Below are positions 42,614 through 51,832 of a stretch of DNA of 64,000 nucleotides, piece after piece. Made by a program: the position numbers and the translations under genes. Positions within the stretch are counted from its first letter, which is position 1, and every line of letters begins with the position of its first letter. Origin of the DNA: Caecitellus pseudoparvulus. Lineage: Eukaryota > Bigyra: Bicosoecida. The stretch is taken from assembly GCA_965644315.1 (NCBI GenBank), contig CBFFRQ010000032.1:248001-312000 (forward strand), given 5' to 3'. Below the pieces are notes generated by a model. The model ran no database searches. It was not told the origin of the DNA and was given only the letters and a program-made list of their open reading frames with translations.

Positions 42614-45451
42614 ATGGATGCGTCCACTCTGGACATTTCGCGTGCAGTGCTGCCTGAGGGCCAGTATGACGGCGAGGACGAGGACGCCAAGTCTCTCTTA
42701 GAGTACCTTTCGGGGATCAGTGACTGTTCCTCAGGTATGCTCATGCGTGCTTTGGAGTCCGACGCTGCCTTGCGCCGTTCGGGGAACGCTTGGCCTGGCG
42801 CTCAATGTGCAGGCACAGACTTCAGCGAAACGCTGGATGCCTCGGCAATGAGTGAAAGTGCCCGGCCACCGGACTCTGGCAGCAAGTCTGCGAAAGGCAT
42901 GGACGAGCACGGCACTAAGGGAGCCTCTTGTGACTTGATCGTGCTCTCCCCATCTGCGGCTGCTGCAAGAGTGCAACCCAGCACACCTGCTGGTGAGGGC
43001 GTTTCAAATGCCCCCCGCGGCGGTGCTGCACCAGGGACTCTTGCACGTGACCCGCCATCAGGGCCTGCACGAAACCAGCCTTCACTTCGGCCCATGCCTG
43101 TGAAGGAGCTGTTTCCGACTTCTGCAGGCACTGATGACGAGGCAGCTTCCCAAGCGGAGCCTCTGCCCCCGCTATCAGTCATGGCCGATGCCACCCCTGC
43201 TGAGTACCGGCGCCTTCTGCACGCAGTGTCTGCGATGAGAACTGAGTTGCAGGCATGTAGATCTGCCAATGCCGCGCTGCATGCCGACCGGCACGCGGTG
43301 TGGGCCTCCTTGCAGGCCTCCCAGCAGCGCGAGCAGGCGCTGCAGCACGCACTGGCCGCCGAGCGCCAGCACAAGGGTTTCTTGCTGCACTATGTGCAGG
43401 GGGAAGGGCACGGGCAGGACGGCCTTGATCTTTCGTTGGAAGCTCTTCGTGGCTCTGCTGCTGAGGCGGCAGCGGAGCTCGCCGAGCGCCGTTCTCAGGA
43501 GGCACTGCAAGCCCAAGCGAAGGCTGCTGCCGCCTGCAGCGCCCTGGCCCGTGCCGAAGCAGTTCACGAAGCTGAACGACAAGCCCTGCAGAGTGAGCTT
43601 GCCCGATTGAACGAAGGGCTGGCCACTGGTGCCATCGTGCAGGCTGACAGCCGCCGCAGTGGACAAGCGCAAGCGGCAGCACACGAGCGATTGGTGCACG
43701 GCATGCGCGCAGACCTGGCAACCGTGCGACGCCAGAGGGCCGAGGCAGAGGAGGAGTTGGAGCGCCTGGTTGGTGACATGAGCAGCATGCGGGCTCGGCT
43801 GGAGGAGAAAGACGTTGCCATCGACGGGCTGGCGTCTGACTTGCGCGTCTCAGGCGAGGCCTTGTCCATTGTGAAGCACGCCCTCGCGCAGCGCAACGCG
43901 GAGCTGCAAGCGGCCCGGCGGCGTGTGGATGAGCTGCAGCGGACTGTAGACCGCACCGCAGGCGGCGACGTCGCGTCCTTCGTCACCACCTCCTCAAACG
44001 CCGTGGCTCTGCTCAAGGAGCGGTATGGGGCAGAGACACGGCGCCTCCGTCAGGAAGTGCAGGCGTTGCAGGCTGAGCTTCAGCGCTCCAAGGCTCTGCT
44101 GCACCAGCACGAGGACGCACTTGCTGCCGCAAACTCTCACGCTCAGCGCGCCTTGCCACAGCCAGTCCTGGTTGAGGCGGCAGTGCAGTGCGACGAGCAG
44201 CATCCGTCGCAGCCCCCGCCGCTCCCAGCGCGTGCTGCATCCCCACCCACCTGCACGAAGGCGCCCCTGAGAGCGTGCAGCACAAGGGGGATCAAGATTC
44301 CGAGTCTCCCTGTTCCATCGCTGCAGGTGACTGCTCCGTTTTGCACCGCTTGGGCTGCGGTGCGGGGCACCGCGACAGCCGGCACCCAGACCAATGTCGC
44401 TGCCCAAGAGGAGGCAGAAGTCCAGACAGGCCCAAGTGGAGTGGGTGTGGGCGTGCAGTGTGAGGTGGTGGGAGGCGAGAGGACACAGGCGTCGGCAAGC
44501 GTCCAAACCGAGGGCTCCAGTCCCTTACGCCCCCGAGCGGAGGGTGGCTCACAGACAGCCCCGGTGGATGTGGCCCCAGCCGGCAGCATGGCTGAGCAGC
44601 AGGGCCAAATGAAGCGAACAGATGCCGCTATGAGGCGCCTGCAAGTGCATTGTCAGCTGCTACAAACACAAGTGGACGAGGCGCAAGCATCTGCCGCTGA
44701 CGCTGCAGAGCGCTCAGCGCACCTGCAACGTGCCTTGGCAGGCGCACAAGAAAGCGCCCAAGCTGCTCGCAGCACAGCAGCAAGTCTTGAACAGGAACGC
44801 TCCAAGATACGTGCTGCTTTGGAGGAAGAGCGCACTGCCCGGGCACTCCTCACATCGCAGCTTGAACAGTGCCAGGCCGACCTGTTGGCATCGCAAGAAG
44901 CGTGTAAAGCGGCACAGGCCGGCAGTGTGATGCTGCGCTTGGCATGGCATGGTCTGGTTCGCAAGGCGGGGCAAGTCGCAGCTGGCGCCTCTGCAGAGGT
45001 GTCCAGGCTCAGAGAGGAGTTGTCTGCGTCGCGCGACCTGAATGCCTCCCTCGTGTCTTCAGTCGGAGGGGTTGAGGCGTTCGTTGGTGCCGACGCCCTC
45101 GGCCGCGTGACACCAGTGGAAGAAGTGCGCGCTGAAGGCATTGAGCGAGAGCTCTCAGCCCATTCTTGGGCAGACGCGGAGCAGGCACTGGCCTCTGGGC
45201 CCGCTGCACTCGGCGCGACCCCGCCAAGAGCGGGGACTGTGCCTCACCGCCCCAGTGCAGCACCCAAGGCTGAGCTATGGGCGCATTTCCCAGCCACACC
45301 GCCAGCAGAACCTACCCCTCGCCCATCTACGCGCTTGAGTCCGCGCACCATGACTCGCATAGCTGACAGGCACCAGGCTATCCAGCGGCACGTCGGGCAC
45401 CTCGCTCGTTTGAGTGCCAAGGCAGGGCTGTACTCCCCTCCCAGGCCGTAA
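42614..45451 (+). CDS. Long coiled-coil protein, unknown function
   Basis: A single exon encodes 945 aa. The N-terminal 40 residues are acidic and conserved-looking (EDEDAKSLLEYLSGISDCSS). Residues about 190-510 and 660-800 are heptad-rich coiled coils (for example EEELERLVGDMSSMRARLEE). Between them lies a Pro/Thr-rich linker with repeated TQT, VQTG, VQCE and VQTEG motifs. These resemble short linear motifs of the dynein-light-chain-binding type, though that is inference. The C-terminus is basic (RLSPRTMTRIADRHQAI). Structural, centrosomal or cytoskeletal roles are plausible but unproven. The stop is 34 nt from that of the opposing gene. Confidence 0.7.
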   Translation: MDASTLDISRAVLPEGQYDGEDEDAKSLLEYLSGISDCSSGMLMRALESDAALRRSGNAWPGAQCAGTDFSETLDASAMSESARPPDSGSKSAKGMDEHGTKGASCDLIVLSPSAAAARVQPSTPAGEGVSNAPRGGAAPGTLARDPPSGPARNQPSLRPMPVKELFPTSAGTDDEAASQAEPLPPLSVMADATPAEYRRLLHAVSAMRTELQACRSANAALHADRHAVWASLQASQQREQALQHALAAERQHKGFLLHYVQGEGHGQDGLDLSLEALRGSAAEAAAELAERRSQEALQAQAKAAAACSALARAEAVHEAERQALQSELARLNEGLATGAIVQADSRRSGQAQAAAHERLVHGMRADLATVRRQRAEAEEELERLVGDMSSMRARLEEKDVAIDGLASDLRVSGEALSIVKHALAQRNAELQAARRRVDELQRTVDRTAGGDVASFVTTSSNAVALLKERYGAETRRLRQEVQALQAELQRSKALLHQHEDALAAANSHAQRALPQPVLVEAAVQCDEQHPSQPPPLPARAASPPTCTKAPLRACSTRGIKIPSLPVPSLQVTAPFCTAWAAVRGTATAGTQTNVAAQEEAEVQTGPSGVGVGVQCEVVGGERTQASASVQTEGSSPLRPRAEGGSQTAPVDVAPAGSMAEQQGQMKRTDAAMRRLQVHCQLLQTQVDEAQASAADAAERSAHLQRALAGAQESAQAARSTAASLEQERSKIRAALEEERTARALLTSQLEQCQADLLASQEACKAAQAGSVMLRLAWHGLVRKAGQVAAGASAEVSRLREELSASRDLNASLVSSVGGVEAFVGADALGRVTPVEEVRAEGIERELSAHSWADAEQALASGPAALGATPPRAGTVPHRPSAAPKAELWAHFPATPPAEPTPRPSTRLSPRTMTRIADRHQAIQRHVGHLARLSAKAGLYSPPRP

Positions 45452-45485
45452 AGCAGCGCTGTGTCAATACAATCATGTTAATGCA

Positions 45486-46967
45486 TTACTCCCGGTAGTC
45501 ACTATCGTCATCTTCGTCGTAGTGCAAGGCGTCCCCACGTGCAGCTCGGTGGGCTGCTTCCAGCGCTGCTGCTTGCCGAGAGCGCTTCTTCCCGCGCGTC
45601 GCTCGGCGTGGGGGTTTGCGAGGCCGTGCCCGCCGTGCAGCGGGAGGTACCACCTCAGCAGCTCCCATATAAGCCTGGAGTTGTGCTTCAGTGGAGTGGG
45701 CAGTGGCTCCCCCCCGCAAAGCCGCCAGCAGGTTCAAGTTTTGGCGGCGCAGCAGCCGGGGCAGGCCTCTGCAGCCGGCAGCCGTGAGTGTTTGCAGGGC
45801 AGGGCACTGGGCCACAGCAACGGCAAGGGCTTCCAGGGGCACTGGGGTGCTAGAGACATTAAGGGTTTCCAGTGCCGGTGATACTGACGTCGGTGCCAGG
45901 CACTGGTCAGAGCCTTCCAGCGTACTGTGAGACTCTGCCAAGTTCAAGTCCCTCAGGCGGGGCAGCTGTGCACCAGGAGCCGCGACTACACACACAGGGT
46001 AGCCGATTCGTAAGCTGCAAAGCTTGGCGTGGGAAGGCAGCACGACTCGACCTTGGCTCGGCCCGCCAGTGGCGTGTGGGGTGATGTGCAGCGATTCCAG
46101 CTCCGGAAGCGCACCCAGGACACCTTCCACGACGCCCGACAAGTGCTGAAACACAGCATGCAGTTGCAAATCAACAAGACGGGTGCATGCCATGACCCCG
46201 GGCATCAGCGGAGGTGCCGAGAGAGGCACCTGCATGAATCCATACGCGGCGGTTGACTCCCGAGTGGCAGACACTCGCAGGCTGCGCAAGGTGCCGCCGC
46301 AGCTGTGCACTACCTCCAAAGCGGAAGGCAGGTGGGCACCAGCACATTGTTGGAAGTGGAAAGTCTCCAGGCGCGAGGCAACAGGGTAGCTGGGAGCGCC
46401 GGTTTCTGTCAGAGCGGACAGGGCTCGTTTACAGCCATCAGCGCCAAGCAGCTTCAGGTGCCTCAGCCTCGGGCGAGCTCGCTGCAAGAAGCGGCGCAGC
46501 CCTTCTTCCCCGACCCGGCCACAATTCACGACTTCCAGACTTGTAAGGGTGTGAGCTGCTGCTTCCCACCCAGGCTCAGAGGGATCCACGAGGGGCTTGG
46601 CAGAAGCCTTGGACCCAGTCGGCACAAAATGCTGGAGGGAGATCGAGCGGGAAGGGAAGCGGTGCACAGCCCTGGGGATAATGGACCGATCCAGTGCCAA
46701 GCGCGAAAACTTGAAGGCATCCAGGGCCAGTTCAGGCCTACTTGGTAGCGGCAGGCCTGCGTGTGGGGGCGCCTTGCGTGGGGGCAGCCTGCGAGCTTGC
46801 GCTTGGTTCGAGGCGCCCGCACCATCCACAGCCTCCTTCAAGGCGATGCAAGTGGATCGGAGTCGCAGTGCAGTCGGAAGCGGCTCCAGAAGTGAAACAA
46901 TGCAATCCAGAACTACAGCTGGCAAGGCCGTCAAGCGCGTGTTGAGTGCACCGCCCGAGTCTGCCAT
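45486..46967 (-). CDS. F-box-like / leucine-rich repeat protein
   Basis: A single exon encodes 493 aa. Residues about 10-50 (LTALPAVVLDCIVSLLEPLP, RLRSTCIALKEAV) fit a divergent F-box, the Skp1-binding element of SCF ubiquitin ligases. Leucine-rich repeats follow (LTSLEVVNCGRVGEEGLRRF, LRHLKLLGADGCKRALSAL, LQTLTAAGCRGLPRLLRR), like FBXL proteins. The C-terminal 60 residues are basic then acidic (ARRARPRKPPRRATRGKKRS, ending DEDDDSDYRE), suggesting nuclear location. A substrate-receptor role is inferred from architecture only; the F-box is weak enough that a plain LRR protein remains possible. Confidence 0.68.
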   Translation of the reverse strand: MADSGGALNTRLTALPAVVLDCIVSLLEPLPTALRLRSTCIALKEAVDGAGASNQAQARRLPPRKAPPHAGLPLPSRPELALDAFKFSRLALDRSIIPRAVHRFPSRSISLQHFVPTGSKASAKPLVDPSEPGWEAAAHTLTSLEVVNCGRVGEEGLRRFLQRARPRLRHLKLLGADGCKRALSALTETGAPSYPVASRLETFHFQQCAGAHLPSALEVVHSCGGTLRSLRVSATRESTAAYGFMQVPLSAPPLMPGVMACTRLVDLQLHAVFQHLSGVVEGVLGALPELESLHITPHATGGPSQGRVVLPSHAKLCSLRIGYPVCVVAAPGAQLPRLRDLNLAESHSTLEGSDQCLAPTSVSPALETLNVSSTPVPLEALAVAVAQCPALQTLTAAGCRGLPRLLRRQNLNLLAALRGGATAHSTEAQLQAYMGAAEVVPPAARRARPRKPPRRATRGKKRSRQAAALEAAHRAARGDALHYDEDDDSDYRE

Positions 46968-47168
46968 CGCGGTAATTGCTTGCAGGCGAAATCACAACAC
47001 ACTTGTCAACAGCAGGCCATGAATCACATGGGTGATCAAGTGCAAGGAGCACAGGTGGAGAGGCATTGATCAAGCTTGGAAGTGTTTGTGCACTTGTTCT
47101 GCTTATTCAGCCTCTCAAAGCATCCTGCGTCACAGTCAGCCGCCGCAGGTGTGCATTGAGCGCGGATA

Positions 47169-50100
47169 TCAAACTTCCCCCGTTAGTGCGAGGATCTCCT
47201 CTTCCAGGGCCTTGCGCTCCACTGCATCTTCCGCGCCCGCTCGATCCCATGTCAGGGAACCTGCTTTGAGAGGGGACGGTGCCACGATGCTTGGCGGAGC
47301 GGTGGAAGGGAGGAATGCTTGCGGACTGCCGCCTCTGCCCGGGGAGGAGGACCTGGAGGTCGGGCGAGAAGTGGGTTTGTGAGCGGATGTAGGAGCGCGG
47401 CGGCTCATCCGCTGCGTATGTACAGTCATAGCGTGCACAGTGTTCATGAGGAGCCCGTGCAAGTCGACCTCAGCTTGCAGCTGCTCATCATCCACACCCA
47501 TGCTAGCCCGAATGTGGTCAGCAAAAACTTCTTCCACCGCGTCCTGAACTTTTGTCAGTGTGCTGAGAATGGCAGCTGTATCGCTGTGCAGATCAGGGAG
47601 GCTGCTCAGGAGCTCGTGCCCAGGCGCTCGCTTCCCGGCCAGGGCAAGCTCGTGCGCCAGCGCAGCGCTTCCACGGATGAGGGAGCGGCGCTTGGTGGCC
47701 GCATCGAGTTGCCCGGCAATTTCTTGCAGCAGCCGCAAGCTGTGCTTTTCCACGGGGTGCAGTGGGCGCCCTGTGCCCTTCAAGAGGCGCTCAACTTGTC
47801 GTTTGACCGTGCCCTGCAGCACCATTGCCAGGACACTCAAACACTGCTGCTTGCTGGGCTCCGAGTCAAGCTTCAAGCCGGGCGGAGGCGTAGCTGGTCT
47901 CATGGCGAGGATGCGCTGCTGTGCAGTGGATCCTCGCGTTGGGAGCCGCCCATCGCGCTCTTGGGAGGCCTGCTGCGTAAGGCTCATCATCGCTTTCCCC
48001 AGTGGCGCGTGTGATGCTGGCGGCATGACAGGGGCGTTCAGGAGCGCGCTCTTCTCCTTTGGCGTCACAAACTTGGGTGTTTTGTCCCCCACAAGGGAGT
48101 GCAGACGCTGCAGCTCTGCGGCAGACATGCTCAGAGACATTTTGCGGGAGATGTTCAGCGCCTCTAGTGTACCAGCGGGTGACGGGCCATGGTCAGGTGA
48201 GCGCAGTGCCAGGTCTTGCTCAACCGGGAGGAACTGTCCGAGGGGATCATCGTACATGCTGGGTTTCCGGCCCTGCGGCCTTCCATCCCCATTGGCCCTG
48301 TTTATGCTCCCAGTGTGGGGGGGCGTGCTTCCTCCGTCGGAGACGGACAGCTTTCCTGGGCTCCCAAGTTGTGTAGTCTTCGTCATCGCTTCCATTGCGT
48401 CTCGCATGCGCTTGAGTTCAACCTCTTGTGCCTCCAAGCGGGACTCGTACCGTTGCAGGGCCAAGTCAGTCCCAGTCTCCCTTGGGGGAGACATGAACAT
48501 GGGGAGCGAGGGTGGCGACCCAGGTAATTGGCCCCCGCTGCCTTCGAGACCCTGTGCAACTAGCCGCATGCGTTGTCGGATGCTCCGCTCGGCTGCCGCG
48601 TCATGAACGTCCACCGGCCCGTGGCTGTCTCCACGTGCGCTGATCAACTGAGCTAGGGCGGCTTTCAAAGAAACCAGCTGCTTGGCCAGCAAGTACGCCG
48701 CATCTGTCGAATTGGGAGTCATTTCAGGCACTGCCGCTCCTTTTGGCGCTTCAGGTTGATCGAGCTGTACCCCGCTCCCTGGCCCACTGGCCACTTCACT
48801 GCGAGCAGACTCGTGTGCGGCCATCTGCTCAGCAATCGCTTGAAGTTGTTGCTGCATCTTGGTCTGCTTTGCGTCCAAGTTTCGCAGCACTGCCTCTGCT
48901 TCGCTCCGATGCCGCTTGATCGCCGCCTCGTGCTTCTCTGCCGCGAGCTGCGCTTCTTTCTTCAGCTTCAGCTCCTGCTGCGCAGCCTCCGCCTTGGCAG
49001 CCTCCCTCGCAGCTTCAGCACGTGCAAGTGCTTCATGCATGCGTTCACGAGCTTCTGCCATACGCTGCAACATGCTTTGATGCTGTGTCAAGGCAGCATC
49101 AGCAAGTGTCTGCCTGCTCCTGCCCAGCTCTTCCAGCGATCGCTTGGCTGCTTCTGATGCCTCCTCTGCTTGGAGGCTGATCTCGGCAGCGGCCTTGAAG
49201 TGGCGTTCAGCTTCTTCATGGTGTGGAGAGGAACCACCTTGGCCATAGACACTCTTCGAAGGAGGCTGTATGAGGCCAACAGGTGCTGGGAGGGCTCCAC
49301 CCTTCGCAGGAGGCGACAGCATCTGCACAGCACCGGGGGCTTCCGCGATGGCTGGCTTTGGGGGTCGCTGCTCTGACGATGGTGCACTTTCGGCTCCACC
49401 AACTTTGATTTGTGGCTGCACCGGGACGCGTTTGGTGGGCTTCACACATGCTTCGGGGCTGAAGGCGCTCGTGGTCTCCCTCTCAGCCGCAGTTACTGGC
49501 TGAGGTGGCACCTTTGGAGGTGTTGTACCATCTGCACTTGAAGGCGGCTTGACTGTCCCACTCTTTGCACTAGGTTGGGTGAGGCGAGCGTCATCCTTTT
49601 CTGGCGACTCTGCTTCGGATCCTGCCTTTTGCGCTTTCGGCTGCTTCGAGTCAGTTTTGGGGCTCGAAGCTGGTGCCTTGCCACCCCTCTTCGCGGATGG
49701 TGCCTCTATAGGGGTCTTTCCTTTTTCTTTCTTTTTCAAGATTTTGGCTTTCGTTGCCGTGGTTGGTTGATGCTGTGAAAGGTTGCCGCCCTTGGGTCTG
49801 GAAATACCTGCGGCTGGCTTTGCGTTGGAGGGTATCTGCTGTGCGCCGCCTGGAACTGTTTTTGGCTTGGCGCCCCCCTTTGACTTGCTCGGCGACTTTT
49901 GCAGCTCCTTTGACTTGGAGTCGTCACTCTCGACTGCTGTGTTTGACTTTTCTTTTGACTTGATGCCGATCTGGCTGCTCGGTCGATCCCCTCCTTTGGA
50001 AGAAGCTTTCGTGTCCTCAGCGTCTGCGGCTTTACTTGCTCCAGCTGAAGGCTGAGTCTTTGTGTCTCTTTCCTGCCTCTCATCAGGCTCTTCTTCAATA

Positions 50101-51227
50101 CGAGAGAGTGGTGCTGCTTTTGGTGACGCAGTTGGTGAAGACTTGTCCGCAGAAGAGCGTACTTCCTTCTCAGGCTCAGCGATCTTGGGTTCTGGTTGCA
50201 CTTTCGCAGGCTCAGAGTGGGATTTTGCAGGCTCTGCTCCGGCAGAGCCTTGCTTTGCTTCAGGTGCCGCTGCCTTGTTCTGTTTGAATGGGATTGGGTG
50301 AGCCAATTTTGCTGCAAGGCTAGCCATTCCAGAGCTGGACACGCTGCCAGGTCCAAGATTCTGCTTGGAGTCCAAACCCTCTTCCACTGCTGCTCCTTTC
50401 GCCATGACTGCACTTGGTGGTGGTGGCGACGAGCTAGGCGAGGGGATGCTTTTTGTGGGGGCGCCAGGCGGTGGCGGCGCGGCTGTGCTGGCTCGGCGTG
50501 TGCCACCTGGACTGCTGGCGCGGCTGCCAGTGGGGGCGCCAGGCGGTGGCGGCGCGGCTGTGCTGGCTCGGCGGGTGCCACCTGGACTGCTGGCGCGGCT
50601 GCCAGTGGGGGCGCCAGGCGGTGGCGGCGCGGCTGTGCTGGCTCGGCGGGTGCCACCTGGGCTGCTGGCGCGGCTGCCAGTGGGGGCGCCAGGCGGTGGC
50701 GGCGCGGCGGTGCTGGCTCGGCGGGTGCCACCTGGGCTGCTGGCGCGGCTGCCAGTGGGGGCGCCAGGCGGTGGCGGCGCGGCTGTGCTGGCTCGGCGGG
50801 TGCCACCTGGACTGCTGGCGCGGCTGCCAGTGGGGACGCCAGGCGGGGGCGGCGCGGCTGTGCTGGCTCGGCGGGTGCCACCTGGACTGCTGGCGCGGCT
50901 GCCAGTGGGGACGCCAGGCGGGGGCGGCGGCGGTTTGGATCCAGCCATGGACGCCCGCTTCAGTGGCTGCGGGACACTGCTTCGTCCAGGTGGTGGAGGA
51001 GGGGGAGACAAACTCGCGCTTGCTCTCCTGCTAGGCCCAGCCTTTGCCTTTGGTCCGGGAGGCAAAGTCATTGGGCGCGGGGGCACACCTGGCTTCGGCG
51101 GCACACCTGGCTTCGGCGGCACACCTGGCTTCGGCGGCACACCTGGCTTCGGCGGCACTGGCCCAGGCTTGGAGGCAGGAGGAACGTGAGATCGAGCACC
51201 AGGGGGTGGAGGCTTTGGAGCTGACAT
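47169..51227 (-). CDS. Proline-rich repeat and coiled-coil protein
   Basis: A single exon read from ATG 51227 encodes about 1352 aa (an ATG at 51296 would add 23). The N-terminus is extremely Pro-rich (MSAPKPPPPGARSHVPP), followed by four GVPPKP hexads and then six copies of a 25-residue repeat containing APPPPG and SRASSPGGTRRAS. The poly-Pro runs suit profilin, SH3 or WW binding; the first residues recall the verprolin/WIP style, but no clear WH2 motif was found. A Lys/Ser/Glu-rich disordered middle leads to a coiled coil at about 690-830 (ALARAEAAREAAKAEAAQQE). The C-terminal 450 residues have helical, conserved-looking stretches (SVLAMVLQGTVKRQVERLLK; VEEVFADHIRASMG). A cytoskeletal scaffold is plausible. 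Confidence 0.72.
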   Translation of the reverse strand: MSAPKPPPPGARSHVPPASKPGPVPPKPGVPPKPGVPPKPGVPPKPGVPPRPMTLPPGPKAKAGPSRRASASLSPPPPPPGRSSVPQPLKRASMAGSKPPPPPPGVPTGSRASSPGGTRRASTAAPPPPGVPTGSRASSPGGTRRASTAAPPPPGAPTGSRASSPGGTRRASTAAPPPPGAPTGSRASSPGGTRRASTAAPPPPGAPTGSRASSPGGTRRASTAAPPPPGAPTGSRASSPGGTRRASTAAPPPPGAPTKSIPSPSSSPPPPSAVMAKGAAVEEGLDSKQNLGPGSVSSSGMASLAAKLAHPIPFKQNKAAAPEAKQGSAGAEPAKSHSEPAKVQPEPKIAEPEKEVRSSADKSSPTASPKAAPLSRIEEEPDERQERDTKTQPSAGASKAADAEDTKASSKGGDRPSSQIGIKSKEKSNTAVESDDSKSKELQKSPSKSKGGAKPKTVPGGAQQIPSNAKPAAGISRPKGGNLSQHQPTTATKAKILKKKEKGKTPIEAPSAKRGGKAPASSPKTDSKQPKAQKAGSEAESPEKDDARLTQPSAKSGTVKPPSSADGTTPPKVPPQPVTAAERETTSAFSPEACVKPTKRVPVQPQIKVGGAESAPSSEQRPPKPAIAEAPGAVQMLSPPAKGGALPAPVGLIQPPSKSVYGQGGSSPHHEEAERHFKAAAEISLQAEEASEAAKRSLEELGRSRQTLADAALTQHQSMLQRMAEARERMHEALARAEAAREAAKAEAAQQELKLKKEAQLAAEKHEAAIKRHRSEAEAVLRNLDAKQTKMQQQLQAIAEQMAAHESARSEVASGPGSGVQLDQPEAPKGAAVPEMTPNSTDAAYLLAKQLVSLKAALAQLISARGDSHGPVDVHDAAAERSIRQRMRLVAQGLEGSGGQLPGSPPSLPMFMSPPRETGTDLALQRYESRLEAQEVELKRMRDAMEAMTKTTQLGSPGKLSVSDGGSTPPHTGSINRANGDGRPQGRKPSMYDDPLGQFLPVEQDLALRSPDHGPSPAGTLEALNISRKMSLSMSAAELQRLHSLVGDKTPKFVTPKEKSALLNAPVMPPASHAPLGKAMMSLTQQASQERDGRLPTRGSTAQQRILAMRPATPPPGLKLDSEPSKQQCLSVLAMVLQGTVKRQVERLLKGTGRPLHPVEKHSLRLLQEIAGQLDAATKRRSLIRGSAALAHELALAGKRAPGHELLSSLPDLHSDTAAILSTLTKVQDAVEEVFADHIRASMGVDDEQLQAEVDLHGLLMNTVHAMTVHTQRMSRRAPTSAHKPTSRPTSRSSSPGRGGSPQAFLPSTAPPSIVAPSPLKAGSLTWDRAGAEDAVERKALEEEILALTGEV
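50455..50936. repeat. 75-nt tandem repeat, six full copies plus a partial
   Basis: Units begin at 50455, 50530, 50605, 50680, 50755 and 50830, with a partial unit at 50905. Each encodes 25 residues on the minus strand. Copies are almost identical; the last two full or partial units carry GAC for GGC and GGG for GGT changes. The period is a multiple of three, so the array keeps other frames open too. Confidence 0.95.
51082..51153. repeat. 18-nt tandem repeat, four copies
   Basis: The unit ggcacacctggcttcggc repeats four times and encodes Pro-Lys-Pro-Gly-Val-Pro-type hexads on the minus strand in the same protein. Confidence 0.95.
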
Positions 51228-51832
51228 GTTGTCTATTCTAGACCGGGTTTTGGGGGTACTGCGTAGATCTTGTGGCAGCTTATTGCCGTGAGTCAACGCT
51301 GTCCAATTTCCGCGTTCTCAATGCAAAGGAACGGAGCTCTAGGGGTCTGATTCGATGTCCTGATGCAAACTTTGGCCCTTTGTCTTGACTCTGTCTCTGG
51401 ACGATGTGAGCTTGGTGAGAGTATCCGGCGTTGGTTGTGTGTAGCAGTACGCTTGGGTAGGTTTCTTCAGGCTGCCAGCGCGGGGTGGAAGCAGAGGCAC
51501 GCAACCAAGCGCAAGGGCAGGATAAGGACTACACCGACAGGACATTCGCAGCAGAAATATCGTTGCTGATTTTGAACTGTTCAATTTGGTGTCTGGAGCT
51601 GCGAGTGTCAGCAGCGGGTTCACATTCCGCCTGCCCCGAATTCCACTTGAATGGTAAGCAACACATCTCATTGACACACGACCATTTCCCCATCTGTCGA
51701 CCAAGGCTGAGAGCCCTCTCTGCCTTTGCAAGTGTCAAGGCGCAGGCCCCGCCTTGCTCGCTTTCCCACCCTGCCGTGGTTCCCTGGATTTCGTGTGACC
51801 TGCTCTAGAATTGCTGCCACTGCCCCAGCATC
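51228..51832. promoter_or_regulatory. Shared upstream region of two divergent genes
   Basis: A 605-nt spacer that is AT-richer than its surroundings separates the Pro-rich protein (-) from the WW/C2HC protein (+). Short open frames overlap on both strands and look fortuitous. No element was identified. Confidence 0.4.

Noticed and set aside
46804-46820. ggttcgaggc string resembling a tRNA B-box (also near 53168)
   Set aside because: Both are inside coding sequence and no cloverleaf can be drawn around them.
50455-50936. CRISPR-like or satellite array
   Set aside because: Units are contiguous without spacers, in frame, and encode part of a protein.
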